Positions 15,753 through 23,440 of a DNA stretch of 26,315 bases are shown here, piece after piece (position 1 is the stretch's first letter; every line of letters begins with the position of its first letter). Source of the stretch: Firmicutes bacterium UBA1065 (lineage in GTDB: Bacteria > Bacillota > Clostridia > Tissierellales > Sedimentibacteraceae); assembly GCA_002316225.1 (NCBI GenBank), contig DCDC01000060.1, forward strand, positions 1 to 26,315, given 5' to 3'. The translations under genes and the position numbers were made by a program. The notes beneath the pieces are model-generated. The model saw only the letters and a list, made by a program, of their open reading frames with translations, searched no databases and was not told the DNA's origin.

Positions 15753-16097
15753 ATGGACTTGATAAAAGTTATAGAAAATGAACAAATTAAGGAAGTAACA
15801 CCTTTTGATGTTGGAGATACCATAAAGGTTCATGTAAAGGTAAAAGAAGGAAACAGGGAAAGAATTCAGATATTTGAAGGTATCGTAATTAAAAAACAAG
15901 GCGAAAGCAACAGGGCAACTTTTACCGTGAGAAAAATTTCTTACGGAGTCGGAGTTGAAAGAACCTTCCCTATTCATTCACCTAAGATAGAAAAAATTGA
16001 AGTGGTAAGAAAAGGTAAAGTAAGACGTGCTCGTTTGTTCTATTTGAGAGAAAGAACAGGTAAGGCTACAAAAGTTAAAGAATCAAGACAATATTAA
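15753..16097 (+). CDS. rplS: 50S ribosomal protein L19
   Basis: Large-subunit protein located at the 30S-50S interface, 114 aa. Diagnostic segments are FDVGDTIKVHVKVKEGNRER, FEGIVIKKQG, FTVRKISYGVGVERTFPIHS and the basic end RRARLFYLRERTGKA. I start at 15753, giving MDLIKVIENEQIK; the in-frame ATG at 15735 precedes the GGGAGG ribosome binding site and would place it inside the coding region. A strong terminator follows four bases after the stop. Confidence 0.96.
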   Translation: MDLIKVIENEQIKEVTPFDVGDTIKVHVKVKEGNRERIQIFEGIVIKKQGESNRATFTVRKISYGVGVERTFPIHSPKIEKIEVVRKGKVRRARLFYLRERTGKATKVKESRQY

Positions 16098-16100
16098 TTT

Positions 16101-16127
16101 AATTGAGGACGTTAGTCCTCAATTTTT
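16101..16127 (+). terminator. Intrinsic terminator after rplS
   Basis: AATTGAGGAC (16101-16110) and GTCCTCAATT (16115-16124) pair perfectly over ten bases around GTTA, followed by a T run to 16127. It closes the rpsP-to-rplS transcription unit and implies that rbgA needs its own promoter; only a weak candidate (TTATGA 16136-16141, TAAAAA 16159-16164) is visible. Confidence 0.9.
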
Positions 16128-16186
16128 GTCTTAATTTATGAGACCTGCCCATCATGAATAAAAATGTGCACCAATGAGAGGTATAT

Positions 16187-17047
16187 ATGAATATTAACTG
16201 GTATCCCGGACATATGAAAAAAACAAAGGAACTCCTGAAGGAAAATATTAAATTAGTCGATTTAATCATCGAGGTGGTGGATGCAAGGATTCCATACAGC
16301 AGCAAAAATCCTGACTTAGACAGCTTGTTCAGGGATAAGAAAAGGCTGATAGTGTTAAATAAATATGATTTGGCAGACCCCGGGATTAATAAGCTGTGGG
16401 AAGACCACTACAAGGCCAGGGGCTGGTCAGCCGTCCTATATAATTCAACAAACAACAGGGAATTAAATAAATTAAACAAGGCCATAGGGGATGCCACAAA
16501 GGATATCATTGAAAGATACAAAAAAAGGGGATTATTGAACAAAACCATAAGAGCAATGGTTGTGGGCATTCCCAATGTGGGCAAATCAACCCTTATTAAT
16601 TCCCTGGCCAAAAAGAAAAGCGCAAAAACCGGAAACATGCCCGGAATTACAAAGGGCAAGCAGTGGATCCGCCTGCAGGGTGGTATTGATTTATTGGATA
16701 CTCCCGGAATCTTGTGGCCTAAGTTTGATGATGAAGAATGCGCATTGAACCTCGCTTTTACAGGGGCAATTAAGGATGATGTCCTGGTGCTGGAGGAAAT
16801 TGCCCTGAAATTTGTCCTCAGGATGCAGGAAATGGGAAAAGAAAGGGCCATACTTGAAAAATACGGTATAGAGGCAGGGGAAAAACCCCTGGATATTTTG
16901 GACAACATAGCCCACAAAAAAGGCTTTTATATAAATAAGAGCGACATTGACTACTTAAGAGTTGCAAATTTGTTGCTTAGGGACTTCAGGGCAGGCAGGC
17001 TGGGCAGGATAAGCCTGGAAGATCCGAGGAGAATTCATGATGCTTAA
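16187..17047 (+). CDS. rbgA: Ribosome biogenesis GTPase RbgA (YlqF)
   Basis: Circularly permuted GTPase needed for late 50S assembly. The permuted motif order is visible: G4 NKYD at residues 58-61 comes before G1 GIPNVGKS at 127-134, and G3 DTPG is at 171-174. The N-terminus MNINWYPGHMKK is the typical WFPGHM-like start, with Trp-Tyr in place of Trp-Phe. The C-terminal ANTAR-like RNA-binding part includes DYLRVANLLLRDFRAGRLGR. Length is 286 aa. AGAGG lies upstream of the ATG. The end overlaps rnhB by 11 bases. Confidence 0.96.
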   Translation: MNINWYPGHMKKTKELLKENIKLVDLIIEVVDARIPYSSKNPDLDSLFRDKKRLIVLNKYDLADPGINKLWEDHYKARGWSAVLYNSTNNRELNKLNKAIGDATKDIIERYKKRGLLNKTIRAMVVGIPNVGKSTLINSLAKKKSAKTGNMPGITKGKQWIRLQGGIDLLDTPGILWPKFDDEECALNLAFTGAIKDDVLVLEEIALKFVLRMQEMGKERAILEKYGIEAGEKPLDILDNIAHKKGFYINKSDIDYLRVANLLLRDFRAGRLGRISLEDPRRIHDA

Positions 17048-17672
17048 AATAGAACAGGACCTTTGGGACAAGGGATATAATTACATAGCATGCATTGATG
17101 AAGTAGGGAGAGGATGCTTGGCAGGCAGCCTTGTAACCTGTGCAATTATCATGCCCAAGGGCTTGCTTATCGAAGGTGTCAATGATTCCAAACAGCTTAC
17201 TCCCAAAAAAAGAGAAGTCTTGTACGACATAATTCTGGATGCTGCTTTGGCCTGGGGGATAGGGGAATTGGACTGGACCCAGGTTGATGAATACAATGTA
17301 AAGAATGCCACAAAGCTTGCAATGGTACAAGCTGTAGAAAACTTAAGGGATAAGGAAGGAAAGAAAATAGTTCCGGATTATATCCTAGTTGATGCAGAAA
17401 AGCTCAATATTGCCATACCTCAATTAAACATAATCCATGGAGATGCAAGATGTCACGGAATAGCAGCTGCATCCATAGTGGCCAAGGTAACCAGGGACAG
17501 GCAGATGGATGAAATGCATAAATTGTATCCTCAATATAAATTTGACAAGAACAAAGGTTACGGCACCAAGGTACATATAGAAGCCCTTCTTGAATACGGG
17601 CCCTGCCAAATACACAGGAAGACCTTCATTAAGAAAATCCTCGACAGAAACCAGCAGCTTAGCTTCATATAG
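17037..17672 (+). CDS. rnhB: Ribonuclease HII
   Basis: Endoribonuclease that cuts the RNA strand of RNA-DNA hybrids and removes single ribonucleotides from DNA. The catalytic signature IDEVGRGCLAG lies near residues 20-30, followed by NDSKQLTPKKRE and AAASIVAKVTRDRQMDEM, giving the DEDD set of the family. Length 211 aa is usual. Two adjacent ATGs (17037, 17040) are possible; GAGGAG at 17026-17031 fits the first. It is the last gene of the conserved block. Confidence 0.95.
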   Translation: MMLKIEQDLWDKGYNYIACIDEVGRGCLAGSLVTCAIIMPKGLLIEGVNDSKQLTPKKREVLYDIILDAALAWGIGELDWTQVDEYNVKNATKLAMVQAVENLRDKEGKKIVPDYILVDAEKLNIAIPQLNIIHGDARCHGIAAASIVAKVTRDRQMDEMHKLYPQYKFDKNKGYGTKVHIEALLEYGPCQIHRKTFIKKILDRNQQLSFI

Positions 17673-17680
17673 CTTGCTTT

Positions 17681-17829
17681 GTCATACTGAGAACAACATT
17701 TCATCCTGAGCGACAGCGAAGGAACTCATGGGATTCTTCGGTTTGAAGCACTTAGAATGATACCAGCTGTCATCCTGAGCGACAGCGAAGGATCTTATGG
17801 ATTCTTCGAGCAAAAGCCCTCAGAATGAC
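17681..17829. repeat. Two tandem small hairpin repeats plus a partial third (TCATCCTGAG type)
   Basis: Two units, 17701-17761 and 17770-17829, each begin TCATCCTGAG and end with the near-complementary TTAGAATGA or CTCAGAATGA. Their first 23 bases are identical, and both carry GATTCTTCG in the middle. A degenerate start, TCATACTGAG, lies at 17682-17691. Each unit can form a stem with one mismatch. This is an intergenic palindromic repeat of the kind found in many copies in Clostridia and other bacteria; no ORF is present. Confidence 0.8.
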
Positions 17830-17854
17830 ATAATTAAGAATAATTTAATCATCG

Positions 17855-17888
17855 GCATTATTTGACTCAGTCAAATAATGCTTTTTTA
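17855..17888 (+). terminator. Strong intrinsic terminator after rnhB
   Basis: GCATTATTTGAC (17855-17866) and GTCAAATAATGC (17870-17881) are perfectly complementary over twelve bases around a TCA loop, followed by six T (17882-17887). It ends transcription from the rbgA-rnhB unit, beyond the small repeats. Confidence 0.93.
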
Positions 17889-17937
17889 TTTGTCGATAAA
17901 AATATATCGTTAATCAATAAAAAAATATTGACATACA

Positions 17938-17965
17938 TAAAATACCTGCTATAATGAAAATATGA
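17938..17965 (+). promoter_or_regulatory. Strong sigma-A promoter of the DUF2975-Xre cluster
   Basis: TTGACA at 17938-17943 and TATAAT at 17960-17965, 16-bp spacing, with TGC before the -10 (extended). Just upstream a dyad, CGATA (17894-17898) and TATCG (17905-17909) with a six-base spacer, might bind a regulator, possibly the Xre protein encoded downstream, but that is a guess. Confidence 0.85.
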
Positions 17966-17987
17966 TAATAATTCTATGGAGGATTTT

Positions 17988-18440
17988 ATGTATCAGAAGA
18001 GTATTGTTCATTACATGACTAAAATAAGCATCGATATTCTTTTTATTACGGCAATAATTTGCTGTATGCTGGTTCCTTTTTCATCAAACTGGCTCTACCT
18101 TTATTTTGGAATAGGTGATTCCCAAGCCCTGTTTGTAAAGATAATCCTCTTGACATCAGGTTTGACCTGCGTATACATTTTGTGGCAGCTTAAGGTCATA
18201 TTTAAAACCTTGCTCAAGGGCAACCCTTTCATACATGCCAATGTATCCTGTTTAAGAAAAATTGCTCTTGCCTGTTTAGGCATTGCTCTTATCTATCTGG
18301 TAAAAATGTTTGTTATGCCTACGATTTCAACTATTGTCATAATAGTGATATTTGTTGTGGCTTGCTTGTTATGCCTGACCTTAAAGGATTTATTCAAGCA
18401 ATCCATCTATTATAAAGATGAAAACGACTTAACGGTTTAG
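17988..18440 (+). CDS. DUF2975 family membrane protein
   Basis: A 150-aa integral membrane protein with four hydrophobic segments, at about residues 14-36, 46-62, 85-102 and 106-127 (the last rich in Ile and Val), and a short charged tail. The spacing and the fragment LWQLKVIFKTLLKGNPFI fit DUF2975 (YoaS-like) proteins, which are regularly paired with a small Xre regulator, as found here. Molecular function is unknown. I start at 17988 after GGAGG (17978-17982); an in-frame ATG at 17976 overlaps that site and is unlikely. Confidence 0.8.
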   Translation: MYQKSIVHYMTKISIDILFITAIICCMLVPFSSNWLYLYFGIGDSQALFVKIILLTSGLTCVYILWQLKVIFKTLLKGNPFIHANVSCLRKIALACLGIALIYLVKMFVMPTISTIVIIVIFVVACLLCLTLKDLFKQSIYYKDENDLTV

Positions 18441-18450
18441 GAGGGATAAT

Positions 18451-18675
18451 GTGGCTATAATTGTACAGCTTGATGTAATGATGGCTAAAAGAAAGATAGG
18501 CCTGATGGAATTGGCTGAAAAAATAAATATCACTCCTGCCAATCTTTCGATACTTAAGAATAACAAGGCAAAGGCAATACGGTTTTCAACCCTGGATGAG
18601 ATCTGCAAGGCTCTTAATTGCCAACCTGGAGACATTCTTGAATATAGGGAGGAAGAAGATGGAGAAGAAAATTAA
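18451..18675 (+). CDS. Small Xre/Cro-type HTH regulator (YozG-like)
   Basis: A 74-aa protein that is little more than one helix-turn-helix: KIGLMELAEKINITPANLSI is the HTH core, and FSTLDEICKALNCQPGDILEY is the typical end of the YozG-like Xre family. The start is GTG at 18451, supported by GGAGGG at 18440-18445; the overlapping ATG at 18449 is out of frame and stops after three codons. It sits 10 bases after the DUF2975 gene and overlaps the next gene, so it probably regulates this cluster. The target is not visible with certainty. Confidence 0.85.
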   Translation: MAIIVQLDVMMAKRKIGLMELAEKINITPANLSILKNNKAKAIRFSTLDEICKALNCQPGDILEYREEEDGEEN

Positions 18676-20149
18676 AGTTAGCTTGTCCGTTTACGGCATT
18701 ATTTCAGCCTTGTCATTTATTTATCTGATACTTGCCGACAGCCCTCCCGGTATAGGTATACCAACGTTCTTTGTAATTCAATCCGCCATGTTATATTACA
18801 TTGGCCTGAACAACAAAGGATGGGTCAACTTAAAGGGATTATTCATGCTGGTTCCCATGTTCATCATTGCATTGAACAATTTTATAAGCGCTAACTACAT
18901 GATGATGCCCACAAATTTTTTGGCTCTAGCATTTCTGTATAGTATCATGTTTTTACTGCTGAGGAACAACATAAATGTAATGAAATTAAAAATACTTGAT
19001 GTTTTAAAAACCCTGGTTAATATTTTCGAGCCTGTCATCAATTTTATGGTTCCCTTTAAATGGATGGCTGAAAGGCGGCAGAACAAAGATAAGAATATCC
19101 TTGCCAGAAGGATCTTGTTGGGAATAGCAATTACCGTTCCGACCGTCATATTTCTTGTAACCATGTTGTCACAGGCCGATTTGGTCTTTAACAACAGCTT
19201 CATGGTTTTTAATAAATGGTTAAAAAAATTGTTTGAAGAGGTTAACATTCCCAAAATTATAGTCGGAACCTTTGCAGGCTTATACTTATTCGGCCATTTA
19301 TACTCGGTCTTTAAAAATGAGGACAGCTTAGCGGACATGATTTCTTATAAGAATGATAATTTAAGCCGCTTTAAGGGGGATTTAGTCGTATTGAACATAT
19401 TATTGACATCCATACTGGTGATCTACACTATATTTATTGCAATTCAGTTTAAATATTTGTTTTCCGGGGGGACTCTGCCATATGGGCTCACATATTCGGA
19501 ATATGCCAGACGAGGATTCTTTGAGCTTGTATTCCTGAGTTTATTGAATATAGGTTTAATACTGCTTACAAGCTACTTGTTAAGAGACAAAATTTATGAG
19601 GATAAAAACAAGTGGGCCTTATTTACCCGGCTTATGCTCATTTACCTGTGCCTGGTTACGGGGATATTGCTGGTATCCTCATATTACAGGATGTATCTTT
19701 ACGACGGTGCCTACGGCTTCACAAGGTTGAGAGTCCTTGTATATATATTCCTCTTTTTTGAAGCTTTAGGTCTGATAGCTACTTTAACCTACATTATCAG
19801 GCACAATTTCAATATATTTGCCGTATATGCCGCTCTCGGGCTTGCATTTTACCTGACATTAAATCTTGTAAGGATTGATGAAATCATCGCCAAAAGAAAT
19901 GTTGACATGTATTTTAGCGGCCAGGCGGAAGAAATTGATATCGATTATTTATTGACCTTGTCCCAGGACACCCTGCCTCAAATAGCAAGGTTGGCTGACA
20001 GCAAGGTTCAGATATTGACAAGAACAAAAGCATTGAATTACCTGGAAGATATAAGGGAAATCTACAATATGAGGGAAGACAGCTGGCTGAGCTACAACTT
20101 ATCAGTTGAAAGAAACAAGGCAATCTTGAATGAGATTATGCAACCATAA
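18659..20149 (+). CDS. Polytopic membrane protein, DUF4173/DUF4153-like
   Basis: A 496-aa protein with about a dozen hydrophobic segments across its length and a hydrophilic C-terminal part of about 80 residues after the last one. The segment YLFSGGTLPYGLTYSEYARR with the following GFFEL, near residues 265-290, resembles the conserved core of DUF4173-type proteins, which have no known function. I start at the ATG at 18659, preceded by AGGGAGG at 18646-18652. A longer in-frame start at 18596 would read through the Xre gene and lacks a ribosome binding site. It overlaps the Xre gene by 17 bases. Family name is from memory of motif, so moderate certainty. Confidence 0.7.
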   Translation: MEKKIKVSLSVYGIISALSFIYLILADSPPGIGIPTFFVIQSAMLYYIGLNNKGWVNLKGLFMLVPMFIIALNNFISANYMMMPTNFLALAFLYSIMFLLLRNNINVMKLKILDVLKTLVNIFEPVINFMVPFKWMAERRQNKDKNILARRILLGIAITVPTVIFLVTMLSQADLVFNNSFMVFNKWLKKLFEEVNIPKIIVGTFAGLYLFGHLYSVFKNEDSLADMISYKNDNLSRFKGDLVVLNILLTSILVIYTIFIAIQFKYLFSGGTLPYGLTYSEYARRGFFELVFLSLLNIGLILLTSYLLRDKIYEDKNKWALFTRLMLIYLCLVTGILLVSSYYRMYLYDGAYGFTRLRVLVYIFLFFEALGLIATLTYIIRHNFNIFAVYAALGLAFYLTLNLVRIDEIIAKRNVDMYFSGQAEEIDIDYLLTLSQDTLPQIARLADSKVQILTRTKALNYLEDIREIYNMREDSWLSYNLSVERNKAILNEIMQP

Positions 20150-20164
20150 ATCTGAAGGAATAAA

Positions 20165-20407
20165 ATGAAAAGAAGTGTCTTCAATCTGTCAAAGTTATTG
20201 TTATATATCGGTATCGGAATTTGCCTAAGTCCTGTAGTATTGTATTGGATCATACATGGCTCCTATGAAAGGTATATGAAGATAATTGAAGGACCTTTTC
20301 CCTTAAGCAGTTTTGGGGGAGGGCCCTTTCAATTGTTTATGTATTTCTTCTTAGCTTTAGCGGGTGGGGCCTTTATTCTTTTGTCGATTATGCAGAAAAG
20401 AAAATGA
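20165..20407 (+). CDS. Small two-helix membrane protein, unknown
   Basis: An 80-aa protein with two hydrophobic segments (about residues 9-29 and 54-75) separated by a loop that contains GPFPLSSFGGGPFQLF. I do not recognise a family. AAGGA precedes the ATG, and it follows the DUF4173-like gene by 15 bases, so it is most likely the last gene of that operon. Its basic C-terminus (QKRK) suggests that end is in the cytoplasm. Confidence 0.6.
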   Translation: MKRSVFNLSKLLLYIGIGICLSPVVLYWIIHGSYERYMKIIEGPFPLSSFGGGPFQLFMYFFLALAGGAFILLSIMQKRK

Positions 20408-20419
20408 AAGTTTATAACG

Positions 20420-20448
20420 TTTACTTTTTTCCATTGATATGGTAATAT
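20420..20448 (+). promoter_or_regulatory. Probable sigma-A promoter of the aminotransferase gene
   Basis: TTTACT at 20420-20425 and TAATAT at 20443-20448, 17-bp spacing, with TGG directly before the -10 (extended -10 pattern). Transcription would start near 20455, about 33 bases before the gene. Confidence 0.55.
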
Positions 20449-20487
20449 AAGAGAAGGGAAAAACAATATAAATTTTTGGAGGATTTT

Positions 20488-21672
20488 ATGTTATCACAAG
20501 AAATGATTAAATTAGGTACACAAAGGTCCGTCATCAGGGAGCTCTTTGCCTATGGCTTACAAAGGGCTGAAGTCATCGGAGCGGAAAACGTTTTAGATTT
20601 CAGCTTGGGAAATCCCAGTGTACCGGCTCCAAAGGAAGTTGAAGAAGCAATCATTGACATTGTGAAGAATAATGACCCCATGGTCTATCACGGTTACAGC
20701 ACATCCCAGGGACATTTAAGCTGCAGGAAGGCAATTGCCGGGAATTTAAACAAGAGATTCAAGAGGGAGTATTCACCAAATGATTTATTTTTAACTTGCG
20801 GAGCTGCAGCTTCTTTATGCATCACATTCAGGGCCTTGACCGCCTCTCCTGAAGACGAGATAATAGTTTTAGCTCCTTATTTCCCTGAATATAAAGTCTT
20901 TATAGAAGGACAGGGTGCAAGGATGAGACTGGTTCCAAGCCGAAATGATATGAGGCTTAACATGGATGGAATCAAAGAAGCTGTTAACAGGAATACCAAG
21001 GCAATTCTTATAAATTCCCCCAACAACCCTTCGGGAGTAGTCTACACAAAGGAAGAAATAAAGGCCTTGTCGGATTATCTCATGGAAATGCAGGAAGAAC
21101 TTGATAAAACCATATATTTGATTTCCGACGAGCCTTACAGGGAATTGGTTTATAATGATGAACCTCCGGCTTTTATTCCCGATTACTATGACAATACAAT
21201 CATTTGTTATTCATGGTCCAAATCATTATCCCTGCCCGGGGAGCGTATAGGGTATGTTTTGGTTAACGATAAATGTAAAGAAAAGGAAGTCGTAATGGCA
21301 GCCGTTGGAGGGGCTGCGAGAGCCCTGGGCTATGTATGTGCTCCTACCCTCTTTCAGCTTGTTATTGAAAGGTGCATTGACGTAAAACCAAATATAGAAG
21401 CTTACAGGAAAAACAGGGACATACTCTATGATGGTCTTACGAGGATGGGTTACAAGGTTGCAAAACCCGATGGTGCATTTTACCTGTTCATCGAGGCACC
21501 GGACGGAGATTCCGAGGAATTTTCCAAGAAGGCAAAAGAACATGATGTCCTGGTGGTACCGGGGGCAGGTTTTGGAACCGACACCCACATAAGGCTGTCA
21601 TATTGCGTAGAAACCGAAAAATGCGTGAAGGCCTTGCCTGTATTTGAAAAGCTGATGAAAGAATATAAATAA
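20488..21672 (+). CDS. Class I/II pyridoxal-phosphate aminotransferase
   Basis: A 394-aa cytosolic fold-type I PLP enzyme. Lys245 in SWSKSLSLPGERIGY is the Schiff-base lysine, SPNNPSG (177-183) and SDEPY (213-217) are the cofactor-binding motifs, and the Arg in HIRLSYC near the C-terminus binds the substrate carboxylate. It resembles the aspartate/alanine-type aminotransferases, but the amino donor and acceptor cannot be told from sequence. I start at ATG 20488 with GGAGG at 20478-20482; the in-frame TTG at 20476 overlaps this site. It has its own promoter and terminator, so it is a single-gene unit. Confidence 0.9.
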   Translation: MLSQEMIKLGTQRSVIRELFAYGLQRAEVIGAENVLDFSLGNPSVPAPKEVEEAIIDIVKNNDPMVYHGYSTSQGHLSCRKAIAGNLNKRFKREYSPNDLFLTCGAAASLCITFRALTASPEDEIIVLAPYFPEYKVFIEGQGARMRLVPSRNDMRLNMDGIKEAVNRNTKAILINSPNNPSGVVYTKEEIKALSDYLMEMQEELDKTIYLISDEPYRELVYNDEPPAFIPDYYDNTIICYSWSKSLSLPGERIGYVLVNDKCKEKEVVMAAVGGAARALGYVCAPTLFQLVIERCIDVKPNIEAYRKNRDILYDGLTRMGYKVAKPDGAFYLFIEAPDGDSEEFSKKAKEHDVLVVPGAGFGTDTHIRLSYCVETEKCVKALPVFEKLMKEYK

Positions 21673-21679
21673 TAACAAT

Positions 21680-21706
21680 AATGGCGCAGAAATGCGTCAT
21701 TTTTTT
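21680..21706 (+). terminator. Intrinsic terminator after the aminotransferase
   Basis: AATGGCGCA (21680-21688) pairs with TGCGTCATT (21693-21701) over nine bases with one G-T pair around a GAAA loop, followed by T to 21706. It lies in the convergent gap before the minus-strand DUF2812 gene and may stop transcripts from that side too. Confidence 0.85.
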
Positions 21707-21727
21707 ATAAGTGGACATAAGCGTAAA

Positions 21728-22873
21728 CTATAGATTATACTTTTTTTCTATCAATGAAATTATGTAATCCAAGTCTGCCTTCCCTGAATATTTGATATAT
21801 ATAACCTTATTGTCAATGCTTGCGAAAATCAATTTATTTCCCTCACCGGAGGCAGCATAGAGGCGGTCAAATCTCTCGTTTTCAATCTCAATGAGTTTTT
21901 CTTCGTAATGACGGTAATAACGATGAATCAAGTCATTTAAAAGTCCCTCGGAAATTCCTCTTAATGCAAGCTCATAATACCTGGTTTGTATGCTTGTCTT
22001 AAAATATGCACCGCTGAAATCACCCTGCATTTGACCCTCTATATAACCGTCTTCATAGATTATATATTGGACCGGAGAAACCAGGCTCCAATCATAGTCG
22101 ATAGAATGGGAATAATCATAGACAGGGCCCTTTTCAATATCATATATGCTTATAACAGGAGTATCTTCAACAGTTTTATAGGTATAGGTCTCCCTTCGCA
22201 TTACAGCATAGAAGGGAGTAATAAATAATAATGCTATCAATACTATCAAATAAACATGAATTATAACTGAAATTATGTAAGAAAGCTTCCATTTCCTCTT
22301 ATGGTTAATTGGTATGCCCATGAGGAGGGAGTCCCTGGTTTTTTTTACTGCAAGATACCCCCTGATTGATTCAATAAAAATATAGATATATGGAACTACT
22401 ATCGCTACCAGGGTAAAAGCACGTTGTTTTATTAAAAATAAATATGGTTCATCCTGAAAAGACAGGTGAAATTGTGAAAGTAAAAATGATAAAAATAATA
22501 GGGAAATTGCTATCATATTCTTTTTTAGCTGCCTGTCAATCATCTTAAAGGTAAAGCCCTGTTCCATAGGATCTGTTTGAAGCTCCGGAGCGTTTAATTC
22601 TTCAGGTGAGGAAAAAACATAGAACATCTGTTTGTTTGCAACCAAATCCCAGCCCCATTCCCTGTATAATTCAAGCTGCTCCTGAGAGGGGCTTTCTTCC
22701 AGTACTTCAATCCTATACTTGGTTTTTTGGGGCTGGCCTTTTTCAAATACAGCAAACCAGCTGCCTATACTTTGTAAATGCAGGCCTTTTAAAGCCATAT
22801 CCGAAAACCAGCTTTCATTTTTACCAAAATCCCACAGGTCTCCAGGCATAAATTTTTTGACTGATTTACTCAT
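21728..22873 (-). CDS. DUF2812 domain membrane protein
   Basis: A 381-aa protein. The N-terminal part (about 1-90), with LWDFGKNESWFSDMALKGLH and WGWDLVANKQMFYVFSS, fits DUF2812. Then come three hydrophobic segments at about 119-137, 152-172 and 197-225, and a C-terminal hydrophilic domain of about 150 residues that would face the outside. DUF2812 proteins are typically encoded next to a PadR regulator, as here, where the two genes overlap by eight bases. Function is unknown; repression or release by PadR in response to a membrane stress or drug is an inference only. GGAGG precedes the ATG. Confidence 0.82.
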   Translation of the reverse strand: MSKSVKKFMPGDLWDFGKNESWFSDMALKGLHLQSIGSWFAVFEKGQPQKTKYRIEVLEESPSQEQLELYREWGWDLVANKQMFYVFSSPEELNAPELQTDPMEQGFTFKMIDRQLKKNMIAISLLFLSFLLSQFHLSFQDEPYLFLIKQRAFTLVAIVVPYIYIFIESIRGYLAVKKTRDSLLMGIPINHKRKWKLSYIISVIIHVYLIVLIALLFITPFYAVMRRETYTYKTVEDTPVISIYDIEKGPVYDYSHSIDYDWSLVSPVQYIIYEDGYIEGQMQGDFSGAYFKTSIQTRYYELALRGISEGLLNDLIHRYYRHYEEKLIEIENERFDRLYAASGEGNKLIFASIDNKVIYIKYSGKADLDYIISLIEKKYNL

Positions 22874-23183
22874 CCCGGTCCTCCATTATAATTTTTCCGT
22901 CATTAACCATACTGATTAATCTCTCATATTCAATTTCAAGGGCTTTTCTTCCGTCTTCGGTAATAGAATAGGTCTTTCTTCTGCCGTCATCATTGACAAC
23001 TATGATTAATTTATCCTTTAAAAGCCTTGTGAGAACGCCGTACAAGGTTCCGGGTCCCATTTTTATTCTTCCCTTTGATACCTTTTCAATTTCATTCATT
23101 AGCTGATAACCATGGTTAGGACGAAGCAAAGACAGCAGCACATAGTACATGGCTTCGGTCATTGGACCGCTTTCATAAGGCAT
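22866..23183 (-). CDS. PadR-family transcriptional regulator
   Basis: A 105-aa winged-helix regulator. GPMTEAMYYVLLSLLRPNHG and KMGPGTLYGVLTRLLKDKLI are the DNA-binding core of PadR proteins, and DDGRRKTYSITEDGRKAL is the wing. It ends with a short helical tail. I start at 23183 (MPYESGP), with GGAGTG upstream; an in-frame ATG at 23213 would add ten residues before the ribosome binding site. It is co-transcribed with the DUF2812 gene from the promoter at 23235-23263, over which a palindrome lies, so autorepression is likely. Confidence 0.93.
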   Translation of the reverse strand: MPYESGPMTEAMYYVLLSLLRPNHGYQLMNEIEKVSKGRIKMGPGTLYGVLTRLLKDKLIIVVNDDGRRKTYSITEDGRKALEIEYERLISMVNDGKIIMEDRDE

Positions 23184-23215
23184 AATATCACTCCTTGAAA
23201 ATATATTATGCATTG

Positions 23216-23225
23216 CGATATATCG
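23216..23225. promoter_or_regulatory. Candidate PadR operator (perfect palindrome)
   Basis: CGATATATCG is a perfect ten-base palindrome located about 10 bases downstream of the -10 of the PadR gene promoter, right at the expected transcription start. Placement there is what an autorepressor site would have; binding is inferred, not shown. Confidence 0.5.
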
Positions 23226-23234
23226 TATAACATA

Positions 23235-23263
23235 ATATTAACATTAAGGTATTTATGTGTCAA
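23235..23263 (-). promoter_or_regulatory. Sigma-A promoter of the PadR-DUF2812 operon
   Basis: Read on the minus strand: TTGACA (23263-23258), 17 bases, TAATAT (23240-23235), with TGT directly before the -10. This near-consensus promoter gives a leader of about 45 bases to the PadR start codon. Confidence 0.8.
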
Positions 23264-23279
23264 TATGAATTTCTCTTGA

Positions 23280-23369
23280 TTTACAAATTTCCTGACTTAT
23301 AGTAAAATATATTCATGACTATGATATTTCCAAAAAAACATTGATACCCATGTTGAAATGTGATATTCT
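23280..23369 (+). promoter_or_regulatory. Two candidate sigma-A promoters upstream of the CatA-like gene
   Basis: First: TTTACA 23280-23285, 17 bp, TAAAAT 23303-23308. Second: TTGATA 23341-23346, 17 bp, TATTCT 23364-23369 with TGA before it. Either would read toward the gene at 23441, with leaders of roughly 125 or 65 bases. The first is divergent from the PadR promoter with 16 bases between the two -35 elements, so PadR might affect both. Confidence 0.5.
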
Positions 23370-23440
23370 TCGATTAAGTTGCATTGCTTGGAGGATTTTC
23401 ATAGTATCCTGCAAAATTTCGGTGATTATGGAGGGCTGAT

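Noticed and set aside
16408..16917. 169-codon minus-strand open frame inside rbgA
   Set aside because: It lies entirely over the conserved GTPase gene, has no ribosome binding site, and resembles no known protein; it is a shadow of the coding strand.
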